This document shows, piece by piece, positions 1 to 9,363 of a stretch of DNA of 64,000 bases (its first letter is position 1; every line of letters begins with the position of its first letter). The DNA is taken from positions 25,995-89,994 of the forward strand of contig JANQKI010000253.1 in assembly GCA_028281165.1 (NCBI GenBank), read 5' to 3'. The position numbers and the translations under genes were made by a program. A model generated the notes under the pieces. The model searched no databases and was not told the origin of the DNA. It saw only the letters and a program-made list of their open reading frames with translations. Source of the DNA: Opitutaceae bacterium. Lineage in GTDB: Bacteria > Verrucomicrobiota > Verrucomicrobiia > Opitutales > Opitutaceae.

Positions 1-1
1 A

Positions 2-1198
2 GCCGCAGGAGCCTTGGTAAGCGAACATCGACTTGACGCTTCTCTACCTCAGCTCAAGGTTGAGGATACGCTAAAGGCGCTGCGGGACTGCGCTACGGCG
101 TATCGGAAGACTTGGGACGCTGAAGTAATTGGCATAACGGGTAGTTGTGGAAAGACGACGGCTAAGAATCTGCTTTCCGTTTTGCTGGGGGACGAACCGG
201 AGGTTCACAGTACAGAGGCCAATCTGAATAATACGATTGGCGTTCCGCTTACTCTATTGCGCGCGGATTCCCAGCGCTGCCGGTTTGCGGTTATCGAAGC
301 TGGAATCAACCAGACTGGGGAGATGGAACAAATGGCGGATTGCATAAAACCCTCTCTTGCTGTATTCACTTCAATAGGACCATCTCATCTTGAGGGGTTG
401 GGAGATGAAGAGACCATCGCTGTCGAAAAGGGAGAGTTGGCCAAGACCGGTTCAACGCGCAAGGCCTTCTTGGGTGATACCTGCCAACCTTACCGAGATT
501 CTCTTTTCGAAGGTCTCAGAGTTTCAGTAAATCTATCCAAAGATCTAAAAGAAGAATGGGACTATCAGGTCCAGTTCGACGATGGCGGCTCCGATCTTTC
601 GGTCGTGATGAGCGATCAAGTCGAAAACTTCCGCTATCATGGACAAGGAAGCGGTCTTGCTTGCAACGTAACGCTGGCCATAGCCGTGGCGTGTGAGCTC
701 GGCATATCCAACGATTTAATACGAAAGCGTCTTCTTCAATGGAAGCCAGGCAATATGCGTGGCGAATGGGTTGAAATAGGTCCTACTCGAATCTTTCTCG
801 ACTGCTACAACGCGAATCCCCTGTCGATGCGGGATGCGCTTGAATCTTTCATTGTCATGTCAGTTGGAGATCGGCCTCGTCTATTTATCCTCGGAAGTAT
901 GGAGGAACTAGGCGGGGCCGCTCCTTTATGGCACCGCAGGCTTGGCCAAGAATTGCCAAAGCGTTCTCAGGATTCCGTCTTGCTGGTGGGCGAGCATGGC
1001 GAGTCTGTTTATCAAGGCATGAAAGATTCGGGTAATGATTTTTCTAACACGATTTTGCTGGATTCGATTCAAGATTTTGCGGATAGCGATTTTCAGTTCG
1101 AGGGCGATATTTTCGTGAAGGGAAGCCGTAAGCATCGCTTGGAGGAAATTCTTCAGTATGTCGAAAGCTGGTCGTCAGCGAAGGAGGGGAAATGCTAA
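2..1198 (+). CDS. murF: UDP-N-acetylmuramoyl-tripeptide--D-alanyl-D-alanine ligase, 5'-truncated
   Basis: Cytoplasmic Mur ligase that adds D-Ala-D-Ala to UDP-MurNAc-tripeptide. The reading frame is open through the first base of the window, so the N-terminal UDP-binding domain (roughly 80 residues) lies outside it; the TTG at 14 is only the first possible start inside the window. What remains holds the ATP-binding central domain (P-loop GSCGKTT about 43-49 counting from the TTG, and NLNNTIGVPLTLL) and the C-terminal domain (FLDCYNANPLSM). First gene of the dcw cluster in this window; it overlaps mraY by 7 bases. Identification is secure from motifs and from its place directly before mraY. Confidence 0.93.
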   Translation, partial: AAGALVSEHRLDASLPQLKVEDTLKALRDCATAYRKTWDAEVIGITGSCGKTTAKNLLSVLLGDEPEVHSTEANLNNTIGVPLTLLRADSQRCRFAVIEAGINQTGEMEQMADCIKPSLAVFTSIGPSHLEGLGDEETIAVEKGELAKTGSTRKAFLGDTCQPYRDSLFEGLRVSVNLSKDLKEEWDYQVQFDDGGSDLSVVMSDQVENFRYHGQGSGLACNVTLAIAVACELGISNDLIRKRLLQWKPGNMRGEWVEIGPTRIFLDCYNANPLSMRDALESFIVMSVGDRPRLFILGSMEELGGAAPLWHRRLGQELPKRSQDSVLLVGEHGESVYQGMKDSGNDFSNTILLDSIQDFADSDFQFEGDIFVKGSRKHRLEEILQYVESWSSAKEGKC

Positions 1199-2292
1199 GC
1201 TATCTAGCTGAATACGAGGAGATCTTTGGACCCTTCCGCTTGCTGCGCTTCATAACCTTAAGGGCGATCTTGGCTTCGGGCACGGCGTTGTTTATTGGAT
1301 ACATTCTCGGTCCATGGATTATCGCTAAGCTTCGTCAGTTCAGCTTTCAGCAAAGTTTCAGAGACAAGTCCGAAGTCGGTCAACTGGCTGATCTGCATTC
1401 AGGCAAGAAGAACACGCCAACCATGGGGGGCGTACTAATCTGTATCTCCCTAACGACCAGTGTCCTTCTTTGGGCTCAGCCAAACGTTTGGACGCTCACC
1501 GCTCTCTTTGTTTATCTTAGCCTCACGGTTCTCGGATTTCTGGACGATTTCCTTAAGGTCTCGAAGAAGAATAGCAAAGGCGTTTCCTCTCGCTACAAGC
1601 TCGCATGGCAGGGCGGAACAACCGCTTTGACGCTTTTAATCTTGCTGTCTCATCCCCAGAGCGCTCCTGAGATTCAAGAGCTATGGGTGCCGTTTATCAA
1701 AACGCCGGTCATCCAACAGATGCCAATCTGGTTTCTTTTCGGTTTCATGCTTTTGGTACTTCTCGGTTCGAGTAATGGAATGAACCTTACAGATGGGGTT
1801 GATGGTCTGGCGATTGGCTGTTCTTTGTCTGTCGCCCTGGTTTACGCTATTATGGCTTATGCTACGGGAAACGTGATCTTCTCCGAGTATCTGCTTATTT
1901 CATACGTCTCGGGGGTTGGCGAATTGACCGTAGTGTGTACGGCTCTGGTTGGAGCAAGCTTGGCATTCTTATGGTTCAATTGTCATCCGGCAGAAGTCTT
2001 CATGGGCGATACCGGCTCACTGGCCCTTGGGGGTTTGGTTGGCATCATAGCCTTTATGGTACATCAGCCATTTACTTTGATTATCGTTGGCGGCATCTTT
2101 GTCATCGAAACTATGTCGGTCATTCTTCAAGTCGCTTCTTATAAAATGCGAGGCAAACGGATCTTTCGCATGGCTCCCATCCACCATCACTTCGAATTGA
2201 AAGGATGGCCGGAGTCGAAAGTTGTCGTCAGATTTTGGATACTTTCTTTGATTTTCGCTATAGCTGGATTGGGGACCTTGAAACTGAGATGA
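1192..2292 (+). CDS. mraY: Phospho-N-acetylmuramoyl-pentapeptide-transferase (lipid I synthase)
   Basis: Integral membrane enzyme that moves phospho-MurNAc-pentapeptide from UDP to undecaprenyl phosphate, giving lipid I. The 366-residue length and about ten hydrophobic segments fit the family. Visible signatures are NTPTMGG, the DD pair in LDDFLK, GMNLTDGVDGLAIG, MGDTGSLALGG and the C-terminal APIHHHFELKGW histidine motif. The ATG lies inside the end of murF (7-base overlap), and the stop shares an ATGA with the murD start, so translation is probably coupled through murF-mraY-murD. Confidence 0.97.
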   Translation: MLSYLAEYEEIFGPFRLLRFITLRAILASGTALFIGYILGPWIIAKLRQFSFQQSFRDKSEVGQLADLHSGKKNTPTMGGVLICISLTTSVLLWAQPNVWTLTALFVYLSLTVLGFLDDFLKVSKKNSKGVSSRYKLAWQGGTTALTLLILLSHPQSAPEIQELWVPFIKTPVIQQMPIWFLFGFMLLVLLGSSNGMNLTDGVDGLAIGCSLSVALVYAIMAYATGNVIFSEYLLISYVSGVGELTVVCTALVGASLAFLWFNCHPAEVFMGDTGSLALGGLVGIIAFMVHQPFTLIIVGGIFVIETMSVILQVASYKMRGKRIFRMAPIHHHFELKGWPESKVVVRFWILSLIFAIAGLGTLKLR

Positions 2293-3593
2293 GGGAGCAG
2301 GCTTTGCAGATACCGGAATGGCTGGACCATTTTCTCGAAAAACCCGTAGCGGTTTTAGGGGTCGGTGTTAGCGGCAAGGCTGCCAGCTCGCTTTTACGAA
2401 AACTAGGAGCGGAGACAGTTTTATATGACGAGGCTGCTAGTGATGGTTGCGCATCGAAATTCTCTTCAGAAGCCGCTGAGCGACATAAGCTGGTGATTCA
2501 CAGTCCTGGATTTGCCATAGATCATCCTTGGCTGGAGACCGCTAGAAAAGCAGGGTGTTTGCTTCTTACGGAGTTTGATTTGGGAGCTGTTTTTTGGAAT
2601 GGTCCGATCATTGCGGTAACGGGAACCAATGGCAAAACGACGCTAGTCGAATTTCTCAGCGTCGCGTTTCGTTGCGCTGGCATTGAGGCCTACGTGGCGG
2701 GGAATATCGGGATCCCGCTTTCCCAACTTTTGGGCGATGGCTACAATCGCGAAGCCATAGCGATTTGCGAAGTCAGCTCATTCCAGGCGGCCTGCTCGCA
2801 AAAGCTGGAGCCCGATTATGTTCTGTGGACTAATTTTGCGGAAGATCACCTCGATCGGCATGCTTCGTTGGAAGCTTATTTTCGCAGCAAGTATAGGCTA
2901 GTCGAGCAGATGAGGAGCGATGTGCTTCTGTATGGCGAGAGTGTTCGAAAATACGGTCAACGCTTTGGTTTGAGGCTACCGCAGTCAGGTTTGGTCACTG
3001 ATGACTTGTTGTCCGAAGAACTGGGTATTGCCGGTACTTGTTTCTCAACTCTGCCCGAAAAGAAGAACTATTTGATGGCAAGAGCCTTATGGCCGCGTAT
3101 GGGACTGGAAGAAGAAAAGATTATCGAGGCGGCCCACGCTTTTCGGAAGAGTCCGCATCGAATGGAGCTTGTTCGCAGCTTGGATGGCATATCTTTTTGG
3201 GACGATTCCAAGGCGACTAATTATCATGCCGTCCTTGGGGGCATGGATCGCTTCTCTCAACCGGTAATCTGGATAGGAGGGGGCAAGAGCAAAGGTGGCG
3301 ATGTCGCTCGTTTTGCCGAAGGCTTAGCCGATCATGTGAGCGAGGCTCACGTGATTGGGGAGACAAAAGAAATGCTTGGCGACGATTTAAGAGCCAAGGG
3401 TGTAGAAACCCATCTTCATGATACTGTTGAGGAAGCGACTCGCGAGGCGTTTGCAAATGCTACGACTGGGGATAATATTCTACTTAGTCCTGGCTTCGCC
3501 AGCCACGATATGTTTGAAGGATACTCTCACAGAGGCGATGTTTTTAAGAAAGCGGTCAATAGCTTGAGAGCTAAGGAATTTCGTCGAAATTAA
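2289..3593 (+). CDS. murD: UDP-N-acetylmuramoylalanine--D-glutamate ligase
   Basis: Cytoplasmic Mur ligase that adds D-Glu to UDP-MurNAc-L-Ala. The open frame runs back to 2205, but the ATG at 2289 overlaps the mraY stop by 4 bases (ATGA) and gives a 434-residue protein of normal length. An N-terminal Rossmann-like domain (VAVLGVGVSGKAAS) is followed by the ATP loop VTGTNGKTT, the central motif EVSSFQA, NFAEDHLDRH, and the C-terminal DDSKATN and LLSPGFASHDMF motifs. All catalytic blocks of the family seem present. Confidence 0.96.
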   Translation: MREQALQIPEWLDHFLEKPVAVLGVGVSGKAASSLLRKLGAETVLYDEAASDGCASKFSSEAAERHKLVIHSPGFAIDHPWLETARKAGCLLLTEFDLGAVFWNGPIIAVTGTNGKTTLVEFLSVAFRCAGIEAYVAGNIGIPLSQLLGDGYNREAIAICEVSSFQAACSQKLEPDYVLWTNFAEDHLDRHASLEAYFRSKYRLVEQMRSDVLLYGESVRKYGQRFGLRLPQSGLVTDDLLSEELGIAGTCFSTLPEKKNYLMARALWPRMGLEEEKIIEAAHAFRKSPHRMELVRSLDGISFWDDSKATNYHAVLGGMDRFSQPVIWIGGGKSKGGDVARFAEGLADHVSEAHVIGETKEMLGDDLRAKGVETHLHDTVEEATREAFANATTGDNILLSPGFASHDMFEGYSHRGDVFKKAVNSLRAKEFRRN

Positions 3594-3617
3594 CTTTAGG
3601 TAAGCGGAAGGCATACA

Positions 3618-4754
3618 ATGAATTTCATCAGATTTGGTATTATCGCACTCATTCATATCGTTATTCTAGGAGGCATCTATTTGCTGAGTGGAATTGGCAA
3701 GAAAAGCGGGGAAACGAATTCAATGGCGGGAGCGAATGGATTGGTCACTTGGTCCAATCAAGATCCCGACGCGGACAAGCCTGTAGTGACCGGATCAGCA
3801 GGGCAGCCTTTCGACCAAAGAGCTGGCGACCTGACGGGCTACAACGCTGGCGACCCCGTTAGGGTGGCAAAGCCTTCTCCTACTATGAACATAACTAGTG
3901 GAGAGAGATTCGAGCCAACCAGGCCTAGCGGTACCAGTTCTGCTGGAACCTCAACGTCAGATGAAACCGTCCTGCAACCGATTCAAAACGACTACTCTTC
4001 TCCTTCGCTTTCCGAGCCCATGAAGCCCGTTCCGGAAGTAATTCAGTACACCATCCGGAGTGGCGACAGCTTGTGGGGCATTTCTCGCCGTTTTGGCGTG
4101 TCCACTAAGGAAATCCAAGCAGCTAATCCTGGCTTGAGAGCCAGTTCGCTCCAAATCAATAAAGTATTGAATATTCCACGACGCAAGGATTACCTGACGG
4201 CTGATTTGGATGTAGCTTCAGGCGCTGGGCAGGCTCAGTTAGACAGTTCTATTTATGTCGTTAAGAAGGGCGATTCGCTTTCACGCATTGCCGCCCGTCA
4301 AGGGGTTACTGTCACGGCCCTCAAACAAGCTAACAATTTATCCAACGATATGATTCGTATCGACCAAAAACTGCGTATTCCGCAATCAAGTTCTCGACCG
4401 AATCTGAGCAGCAGTCAGTTCAACGGCTTTCGTATCGTCGTGGAGGCAGGCGATAATTTGCAAAAGATAGCTACGCGCTACAATGTAGACGTAAAAGATC
4501 TGATGGCGTTGAATCGTATCCAGAATCCGAATCGCATCCGTATTGGTCAATCCATACTGATTCCTAATTTACGATCGCAACCAAAAATCGAGCAACCGAC
4601 GACTTCCCGGGTAACGACAAATCAATTACAACAACCCTCCGTTCAGCAGCCCCAGCAAATCATTCGGCCTGAGCCGACGATTCCCGAGGTAATCGATGTG
4701 GTACCTGAAGAAGGAGACGTCATCGAAGAGCCTGTTATACCGATAGAAGAATAG
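3618..4754 (+). CDS. Membrane-anchored protein with three LysM domains
   Basis: A hydrophobic N-terminal stretch (about residues 5-27) with no obvious cleavage site suggests a membrane anchor or uncleaved signal. A low-complexity Ser/Thr/Pro-rich linker follows, then three LysM peptidoglycan-binding domains at about 143-187, 212-255 and 271-317, with cores SGDSLWGISRRFGV, KGDSLSRIAARQGV and AGDNLQKIATRYNV. The tail is Gln/Pro-rich and acidic. No catalytic domain is visible, so it probably tethers something to periplasmic peptidoglycan. It sits between murD and ftsW (24- and 11-base gaps) in the division cluster, which suggests a role in septal wall synthesis; that role is inference. Confidence 0.85.
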   Translation: MNFIRFGIIALIHIVILGGIYLLSGIGKKSGETNSMAGANGLVTWSNQDPDADKPVVTGSAGQPFDQRAGDLTGYNAGDPVRVAKPSPTMNITSGERFEPTRPSGTSSAGTSTSDETVLQPIQNDYSSPSLSEPMKPVPEVIQYTIRSGDSLWGISRRFGVSTKEIQAANPGLRASSLQINKVLNIPRRKDYLTADLDVASGAGQAQLDSSIYVVKKGDSLSRIAARQGVTVTALKQANNLSNDMIRIDQKLRIPQSSSRPNLSSSQFNGFRIVVEAGDNLQKIATRYNVDVKDLMALNRIQNPNRIRIGQSILIPNLRSQPKIEQPTTSRVTTNQLQQPSVQQPQQIIRPEPTIPEVIDVVPEEGDVIEEPVIPIEE

Positions 4755-4765
4755 GACAGCCAAGC

Positions 4766-5929
4766 ATGAGCAGACACGTTGCGCAGAAACATTCATCTGG
4801 TTTAACGTTTCTGACTCCCGCCATGGGAGTGCTTATTTGCGCAATCGTTCTGTCAGTCGTGGGAGCGATCGTTTTGCTCAGCGCCAGTCTTCCTTTGGAT
4901 GAGGGCGCTCCCTATCGATTTATCGAAAAGCAGGCGAGCTGGATCGCAATTACGTTTGTAGTGGGGCTATTTGTATTAAAAGTGAATCTCGAATGGGCTC
5001 GTAAGTTTATTTGGTTTGGCTACGCGCTTTGTCTCGTTGGATTGTCTCTCGTTTTAGTAGATGGCATTGGTAAGGAGATTAATGGAAGTAAAAGCTGGAT
5101 ACGCTTTGGGGATATCGGCTTTCAAGTGGCGGAATTTGCTAAGCTGGGATTGGTTTTCGCCTTGGCCCATTACTTTAGTTTGATCCGAAAGGATACGAGG
5201 AGCTTTTGGAAAGGTTTTGTCGCTCCTTGTATTCTTATCGGCCTAGTCGTTGGTTTGATTCTACTGCAAACCGACTTAGGAACGGCTCTCATTATTTCCC
5301 TAGCCTGTCTTTGCATTCTTTTTCTGGCGGGAACGCGGATCTGGTATCTTTTCCCCTCGGCTTTTCTTGGAATTGTCGGAGCGACCGGTCTGGTTAAGTT
5401 CGATACAGAAAGATGGAGTCGGCTTACCGCTTTTCTTGACATGGAAGGTCAGAAGGCTGGCGATGCCTACCAAATTTGGCAGGCTATTATAGCTTTCGGC
5501 GCTGGGGGAGTGACTGGTGTAGGTTTGGGAAATGGTCGTCAGCAACTCCGCTTTCTCCCAGAGGCTCATAATGATTTTATTTTCGCCGTTGTTGGCGAGG
5601 AATTGGGCCTTGTTGCAACGCTTGTGATTGTCATCGTTTTCTCAATACTCTTCATCGCCGGTTTTATGCACCTACGCTATGCCCCAAACACTTATCAGTA
5701 CCTGCTTGCGGCTGGCTGTTTGTTGACCATCAGCATTCAGGCCATAGTGAATTTGGGGGTCGTAACCGGTCTTTTACCAACAACGGGTCTGCCTCTCCCA
5801 TTCATTAGCTATGGCGGGTCTAACTTTCTCGTGATGGGGATATGCGTCGCCATCCTTATCAATACGAGCCTAGCTTGGGGGAAGCCGGTGCTTAAAGATT
5901 CGAAACGCAAGCTGCGAGAGTTAAATTAA
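4766..5929 (+). CDS. ftsW: SEDS-family peptidoglycan glycosyltransferase FtsW
   Basis: Polytopic inner-membrane SEDS glycosyltransferase that polymerises lipid II at the septum with a class B PBP. The 387 residues contain about ten membrane segments. SEDS signatures are GSKSWI, the LQTDLGTALI segment, the extracellular loop RFLPEAHNDFIFAVVGEELG, and the C-terminal LPFISYGGSN. Its place between murD and murG marks it as FtsW rather than RodA. It ends in TAATG, sharing one base with the murG start. No class B PBP gene is seen in this window. Confidence 0.94.
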   Translation: MSRHVAQKHSSGLTFLTPAMGVLICAIVLSVVGAIVLLSASLPLDEGAPYRFIEKQASWIAITFVVGLFVLKVNLEWARKFIWFGYALCLVGLSLVLVDGIGKEINGSKSWIRFGDIGFQVAEFAKLGLVFALAHYFSLIRKDTRSFWKGFVAPCILIGLVVGLILLQTDLGTALIISLACLCILFLAGTRIWYLFPSAFLGIVGATGLVKFDTERWSRLTAFLDMEGQKAGDAYQIWQAIIAFGAGGVTGVGLGNGRQQLRFLPEAHNDFIFAVVGEELGLVATLVIVIVFSILFIAGFMHLRYAPNTYQYLLAAGCLLTISIQAIVNLGVVTGLLPTTGLPLPFISYGGSNFLVMGICVAILINTSLAWGKPVLKDSKRKLRELN

Positions 5930-7068
5930 TGAGGAAAGCCCTGATCGCATGCGGTGGTACGGGCGGGCATCTCTCTCCAGGCATAGCCTTGGCCGAAGAG
6001 ATGATATCCCGCGGTTGGCAGTGCGAACTGCTCATCAGCACTAAGCAAGTCGATTCGCGATTGGCTCGGAAGTATTCATCACTTGATTACACGGCCATAC
6101 CTGGGAGCGCCCCTTCTTTGAATCCGGCTCGTTTCGCGCGTTTTTGTTATGATTTGATTCAGGGCTTTGCGCGTTGCATCATGATCATACGTCAAACGAA
6201 ACCGAATGTGGTGATTGGCTTTGGCGGGTTTCTATCTATGTCCGCTCTCTTTGCCGGGAGGGTTTCCGGTTTGCCTGTAGCGATTCATGATTCGAACCGA
6301 ATTGCAGGCAGAGTTACACGCACGGTCAGTCTGTTTGCCCACCGACTTTACCTTCCCGAGGGAGTAAGCATCAAAACGGCTCACTCAAGTCGAATCCGAT
6401 CGATTGGCGTTCCTATTCGCCGCGAGATACATCCGATCTCGCGAAACAGAGCTAAGCGGCACTTAGGTTTAGATCCCGCCATGAAACTCTTGGTAGTCTT
6501 TGGCGGGAGTCAGGGAGCTAGCGCTCTGAATGAATGGGTAAAGAAGAACATCGACTCGTTGGCCCAGGAGGAAATCCAAGTTTACTGCCTCATGGGTTTG
6601 AGCGGAGGTAGCAATTCCGAGTTTACGTATCGATCTCGCAAGGGAGCCTTGGTCAAATCCATATTCCGCCAATTTAGCGATGAAATGGGAATCCTGCTTT
6701 CCGCTGCTGATCTTGTGATCTCTCGAGCAGGAACGGGCAGCTTAACGGAGATCGCTCGTTGTCGGGCTCCAGCCATCACGATACCGTATCCATTCGCTGC
6801 TGACAATCACCAGTATTACAATGCGCGGCACTTCGAAATGCACGGTTGCGGTATTCTCATAGAACAAGAATACCTCGATAGTTTGCTGGACGAAGTCAAA
6901 GACACGATCTACAATGACTGGCTGCTGCAGCGCTTTCGGGAGAATCTCTCCAGAATGGACGACTTCGAAGCGCAAACGAAAATTGCAAAGGATCTGGAAG
7001 AACTCGTTCTTGAGATGGAGAAAAAGGCCGCCTCTGCCCATGCTGGGAAAGAGAGCGTGTCATCCTGA
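5929..7068 (+). CDS. murG: UDP-GlcNAc--undecaprenyl-PP-MurNAc-pentapeptide GlcNAc transferase
   Basis: Membrane-associated GT-B glycosyltransferase that converts lipid I to lipid II on the cytoplasmic face. The N-terminal donor loop GGTGGHLSPG (about 9-18), the central loop FGGSQGASALN, and the C-terminal RAGTGSLTEI with PYPFAADNHQ are all present. The 379 residues are slightly longer than usual because of a charged, Ala/Ser-rich tail. The ATG overlaps the ftsW stop by one base and only 3 bases separate it from murC-murB, so it is part of the same transcript. Confidence 0.96.
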   Translation: MRKALIACGGTGGHLSPGIALAEEMISRGWQCELLISTKQVDSRLARKYSSLDYTAIPGSAPSLNPARFARFCYDLIQGFARCIMIIRQTKPNVVIGFGGFLSMSALFAGRVSGLPVAIHDSNRIAGRVTRTVSLFAHRLYLPEGVSIKTAHSSRIRSIGVPIRREIHPISRNRAKRHLGLDPAMKLLVVFGGSQGASALNEWVKKNIDSLAQEEIQVYCLMGLSGGSNSEFTYRSRKGALVKSIFRQFSDEMGILLSAADLVISRAGTGSLTEIARCRAPAITIPYPFAADNHQYYNARHFEMHGCGILIEQEYLDSLLDEVKDTIYNDWLLQRFRENLSRMDDFEAQTKIAKDLEELVLEMEKKAASAHAGKESVSS

Positions 7069-7071
7069 TTA

Positions 7072-9363
7072 ATGGATTCTCTACCTTGCAGAGTTCACTG
7101 TATTGGAGCAGCTGGAGCAGGACTGCTCCCTTTGGCGATTTGCTTGAAACAGAAGGGCCATATCGTCTCCGCAGAAGATGACGACTTCACTGATGATGCA
7201 AGGAAGATCCTAACGGATGCTGGCATCGGTATCGTGGATACATTTGATGTTCCAGAGGAGAATGGCCTGGTCGTTCATTCTTCCGCGGTAAAAAATGATC
7301 ACGCTTCTCTGCAGAAAGCTATCTCCATGGGATGGAGTGTGATGCGACGCGGGGAATGTCTTGCCGCATTAGTTGAGGGCAAGAGCTTGGTCGCGATCGT
7401 TGGATCGCATGGAAAGTCGACTACTTGCGGAATGCTGATCGATCTGTTTTCGTATTTGAAAATCGAATTCAGCTACTGTCTTGGAGCTCTTTTCGACGCT
7501 GAGCGAAGCCCGGGACATTGGAGCGACGCGGGATTGCTAATTGCAGAGATCGACGAAAGCGACGGCACCATCGAAGGCTTTGATCCCGAGGTGACGCTCA
7601 TCTTAAATGCTGACTTTGATCATCATAATCGATATGCGTCATACTCTGATTATCTGGATGTATTCAAAAAACTGTGTCATCGAACAACAAAGTCGGTTAT
7701 CTCCTTGGAATCTCTTAAAAGCATTTTGGAGGATTCGATCAACCCTGATGTTCGATCTTTATGGATACAAGACGAACCGGGGAATAGTTGGAACCGAAAA
7801 ACGGTTGCCCCCTCTTTTTCGTCTCTAAGCGCAAACCTTGAGTCGGATTCCTGGAATGGCCATGTCAATCGTTCTGGTGATTTTAATCTGATTAATGCCA
7901 TCTTCGGTTTGGCAGCCACAAGCGAATTTGCGAAATTGAGTGATCTGCCTGATTGTATTGAATTTTCGGATTTGAAGCGTAGGCAATCTGGCCAGTACTT
8001 GTCTCCATCTTTGAGGATCGTTGACGACTACGCTCATCATCCTGACGAAATAGGGCCGTTTTTGAACAGTCTGGAACTAGCTGAGGATGAGGAGCTGCAC
8101 GTCGTGTTCCAACCCCATCGCTATTCTCGGACTTATCATCTCAAAAACGAATTTGCCCAAAGCCTTTCAAAAAGCGATTTCTTGTATTTAGTTGATGTAT
8201 ACGCCTTTGATGAAGAACCTTTGAGTAATGATGTGGATGAATCTCTTCATGAAGTTTGCGTTGCTGAAAATATAGCGTGCCAAAGAGTAGAAAATACAGA
8301 AAGCTTATTCGGAACTCTGTCTAGTCGCTCAAGAGAACATTCGATGCTGGTAGTGTTTTTGGGGGCTGGCTCTACTCATCAAGTCGCAGAAGAGATCGCC
8401 GATCGTTTTGCTGAGGGCGATCATCGATGGGGATCTTTATATCGTGGTTTAGGTCGAGTGGCTACCATGCAGTCTCGAATCATTGGTGATGAACCGCTTG
8501 CGACTAAGACAACCTTGAGAGTAGGTGGTCCTGCTGAGCTTTATTTCGAACCGAGCAATCGACGAGAGCTTCAAGCTGTATTCAAAATTAGCAAGACGAT
8601 TGGAAGATCCGTCTTTCCATTAGGAAGGGGATCGAACCTAGTGGTGCCGGATAAAGGCGTAAGGGGATTGGTTGTACGGCTGTCGCACCCCTTTTGGCGG
8701 CAATGCGCTGCGGTTGACGAGAAGCGAATCAAAGTAGGAGCCGGCGTTCGCATTAAGGAGCTTTGTGGATACGCCATTCGTCAGGGTCTAAAGGGTTTCG
8801 AGTTTCTGGAAGGCATACCCGGAAGTGTTGGCGGGGCCCTACGTATGAATGCTGGAGCGATGGGTGGCTGGATGTTCGATGTGGTGGAAAGCGTGACGTT
8901 TTTGACGAAAGATGGCGCCATTCATGAGGCGCCGTCCGCCGAATTGAATGTTGGATACCGGCGATGTGATGAATTGGTTGATGCAATCGCCATTGAAGCG
9001 GTTTTAGTGTCTGTGGAATCGGGTCATAAGCAAGACGACTTGCGCCGATCGATCGACGTGTATCAGCAAAAGCGAAAAGAGTCTCAGCCACGAGATCCGA
9101 GCGCTGGTTGCATATTCAAGAATCCAGGCCAGGACTCAGCCGGGCGGATCATCGAGGAGCTGGGATTGAAAGGAGCGGCTGTTGGTGGCGCTGAAATTAG
9201 CCAGGTACACGGAAATTTTATCGTGAATACAGGCGGCGCGAAAAGCGAAGATGTAATAGAATTGGTAAAACTTGTGAGGAGAGAGGCTTTGAACCGAATG
9301 CAAGTTGAACTTGAACCTGAAGCTCTCTTGTATGGTCAGGAATGGAAGGACGCCCTCAGTTGA
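7072..9363 (+). CDS. murC/murB: MurC-MurB fusion: UDP-MurNAc--L-alanine ligase / UDP-N-acetylenolpyruvoylglucosamine reductase
   Basis: One 763-residue protein carrying two consecutive steps of UDP-MurNAc-L-Ala synthesis in reverse order. Residues about 1-455 are MurC: N-terminal GAAGAG nucleotide loop, P-loop GSHGKSTT (Ser where most have Thr), EIDESDG, DDYAHHPDEI and FQPHRYSR. Residues about 465-763 are MurB: FAD-binding RVGGPAELYFEP and LGRGSNL, EFLEGIPGSVGGALRMNAGA, the proton-donor Ser in PSAGCIFKNP, and EPEALLYG at the end. No stop or frameshift separates the domains. MurC-MurB fusions are known in Chlamydiae and Verrucomicrobia, which fits the proposed lineage. The reading frame overlaps that of ddl. 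Confidence 0.95.
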   Translation: MDSLPCRVHCIGAAGAGLLPLAICLKQKGHIVSAEDDDFTDDARKILTDAGIGIVDTFDVPEENGLVVHSSAVKNDHASLQKAISMGWSVMRRGECLAALVEGKSLVAIVGSHGKSTTCGMLIDLFSYLKIEFSYCLGALFDAERSPGHWSDAGLLIAEIDESDGTIEGFDPEVTLILNADFDHHNRYASYSDYLDVFKKLCHRTTKSVISLESLKSILEDSINPDVRSLWIQDEPGNSWNRKTVAPSFSSLSANLESDSWNGHVNRSGDFNLINAIFGLAATSEFAKLSDLPDCIEFSDLKRRQSGQYLSPSLRIVDDYAHHPDEIGPFLNSLELAEDEELHVVFQPHRYSRTYHLKNEFAQSLSKSDFLYLVDVYAFDEEPLSNDVDESLHEVCVAENIACQRVENTESLFGTLSSRSREHSMLVVFLGAGSTHQVAEEIADRFAEGDHRWGSLYRGLGRVATMQSRIIGDEPLATKTTLRVGGPAELYFEPSNRRELQAVFKISKTIGRSVFPLGRGSNLVVPDKGVRGLVVRLSHPFWRQCAAVDEKRIKVGAGVRIKELCGYAIRQGLKGFEFLEGIPGSVGGALRMNAGAMGGWMFDVVESVTFLTKDGAIHEAPSAELNVGYRRCDELVDAIAIEAVLVSVESGHKQDDLRRSIDVYQQKRKESQPRDPSAGCIFKNPGQDSAGRIIEELGLKGAAVGGAEISQVHGNFIVNTGGAKSEDVIELVKLVRREALNRMQVELEPEALLYGQEWKDALS

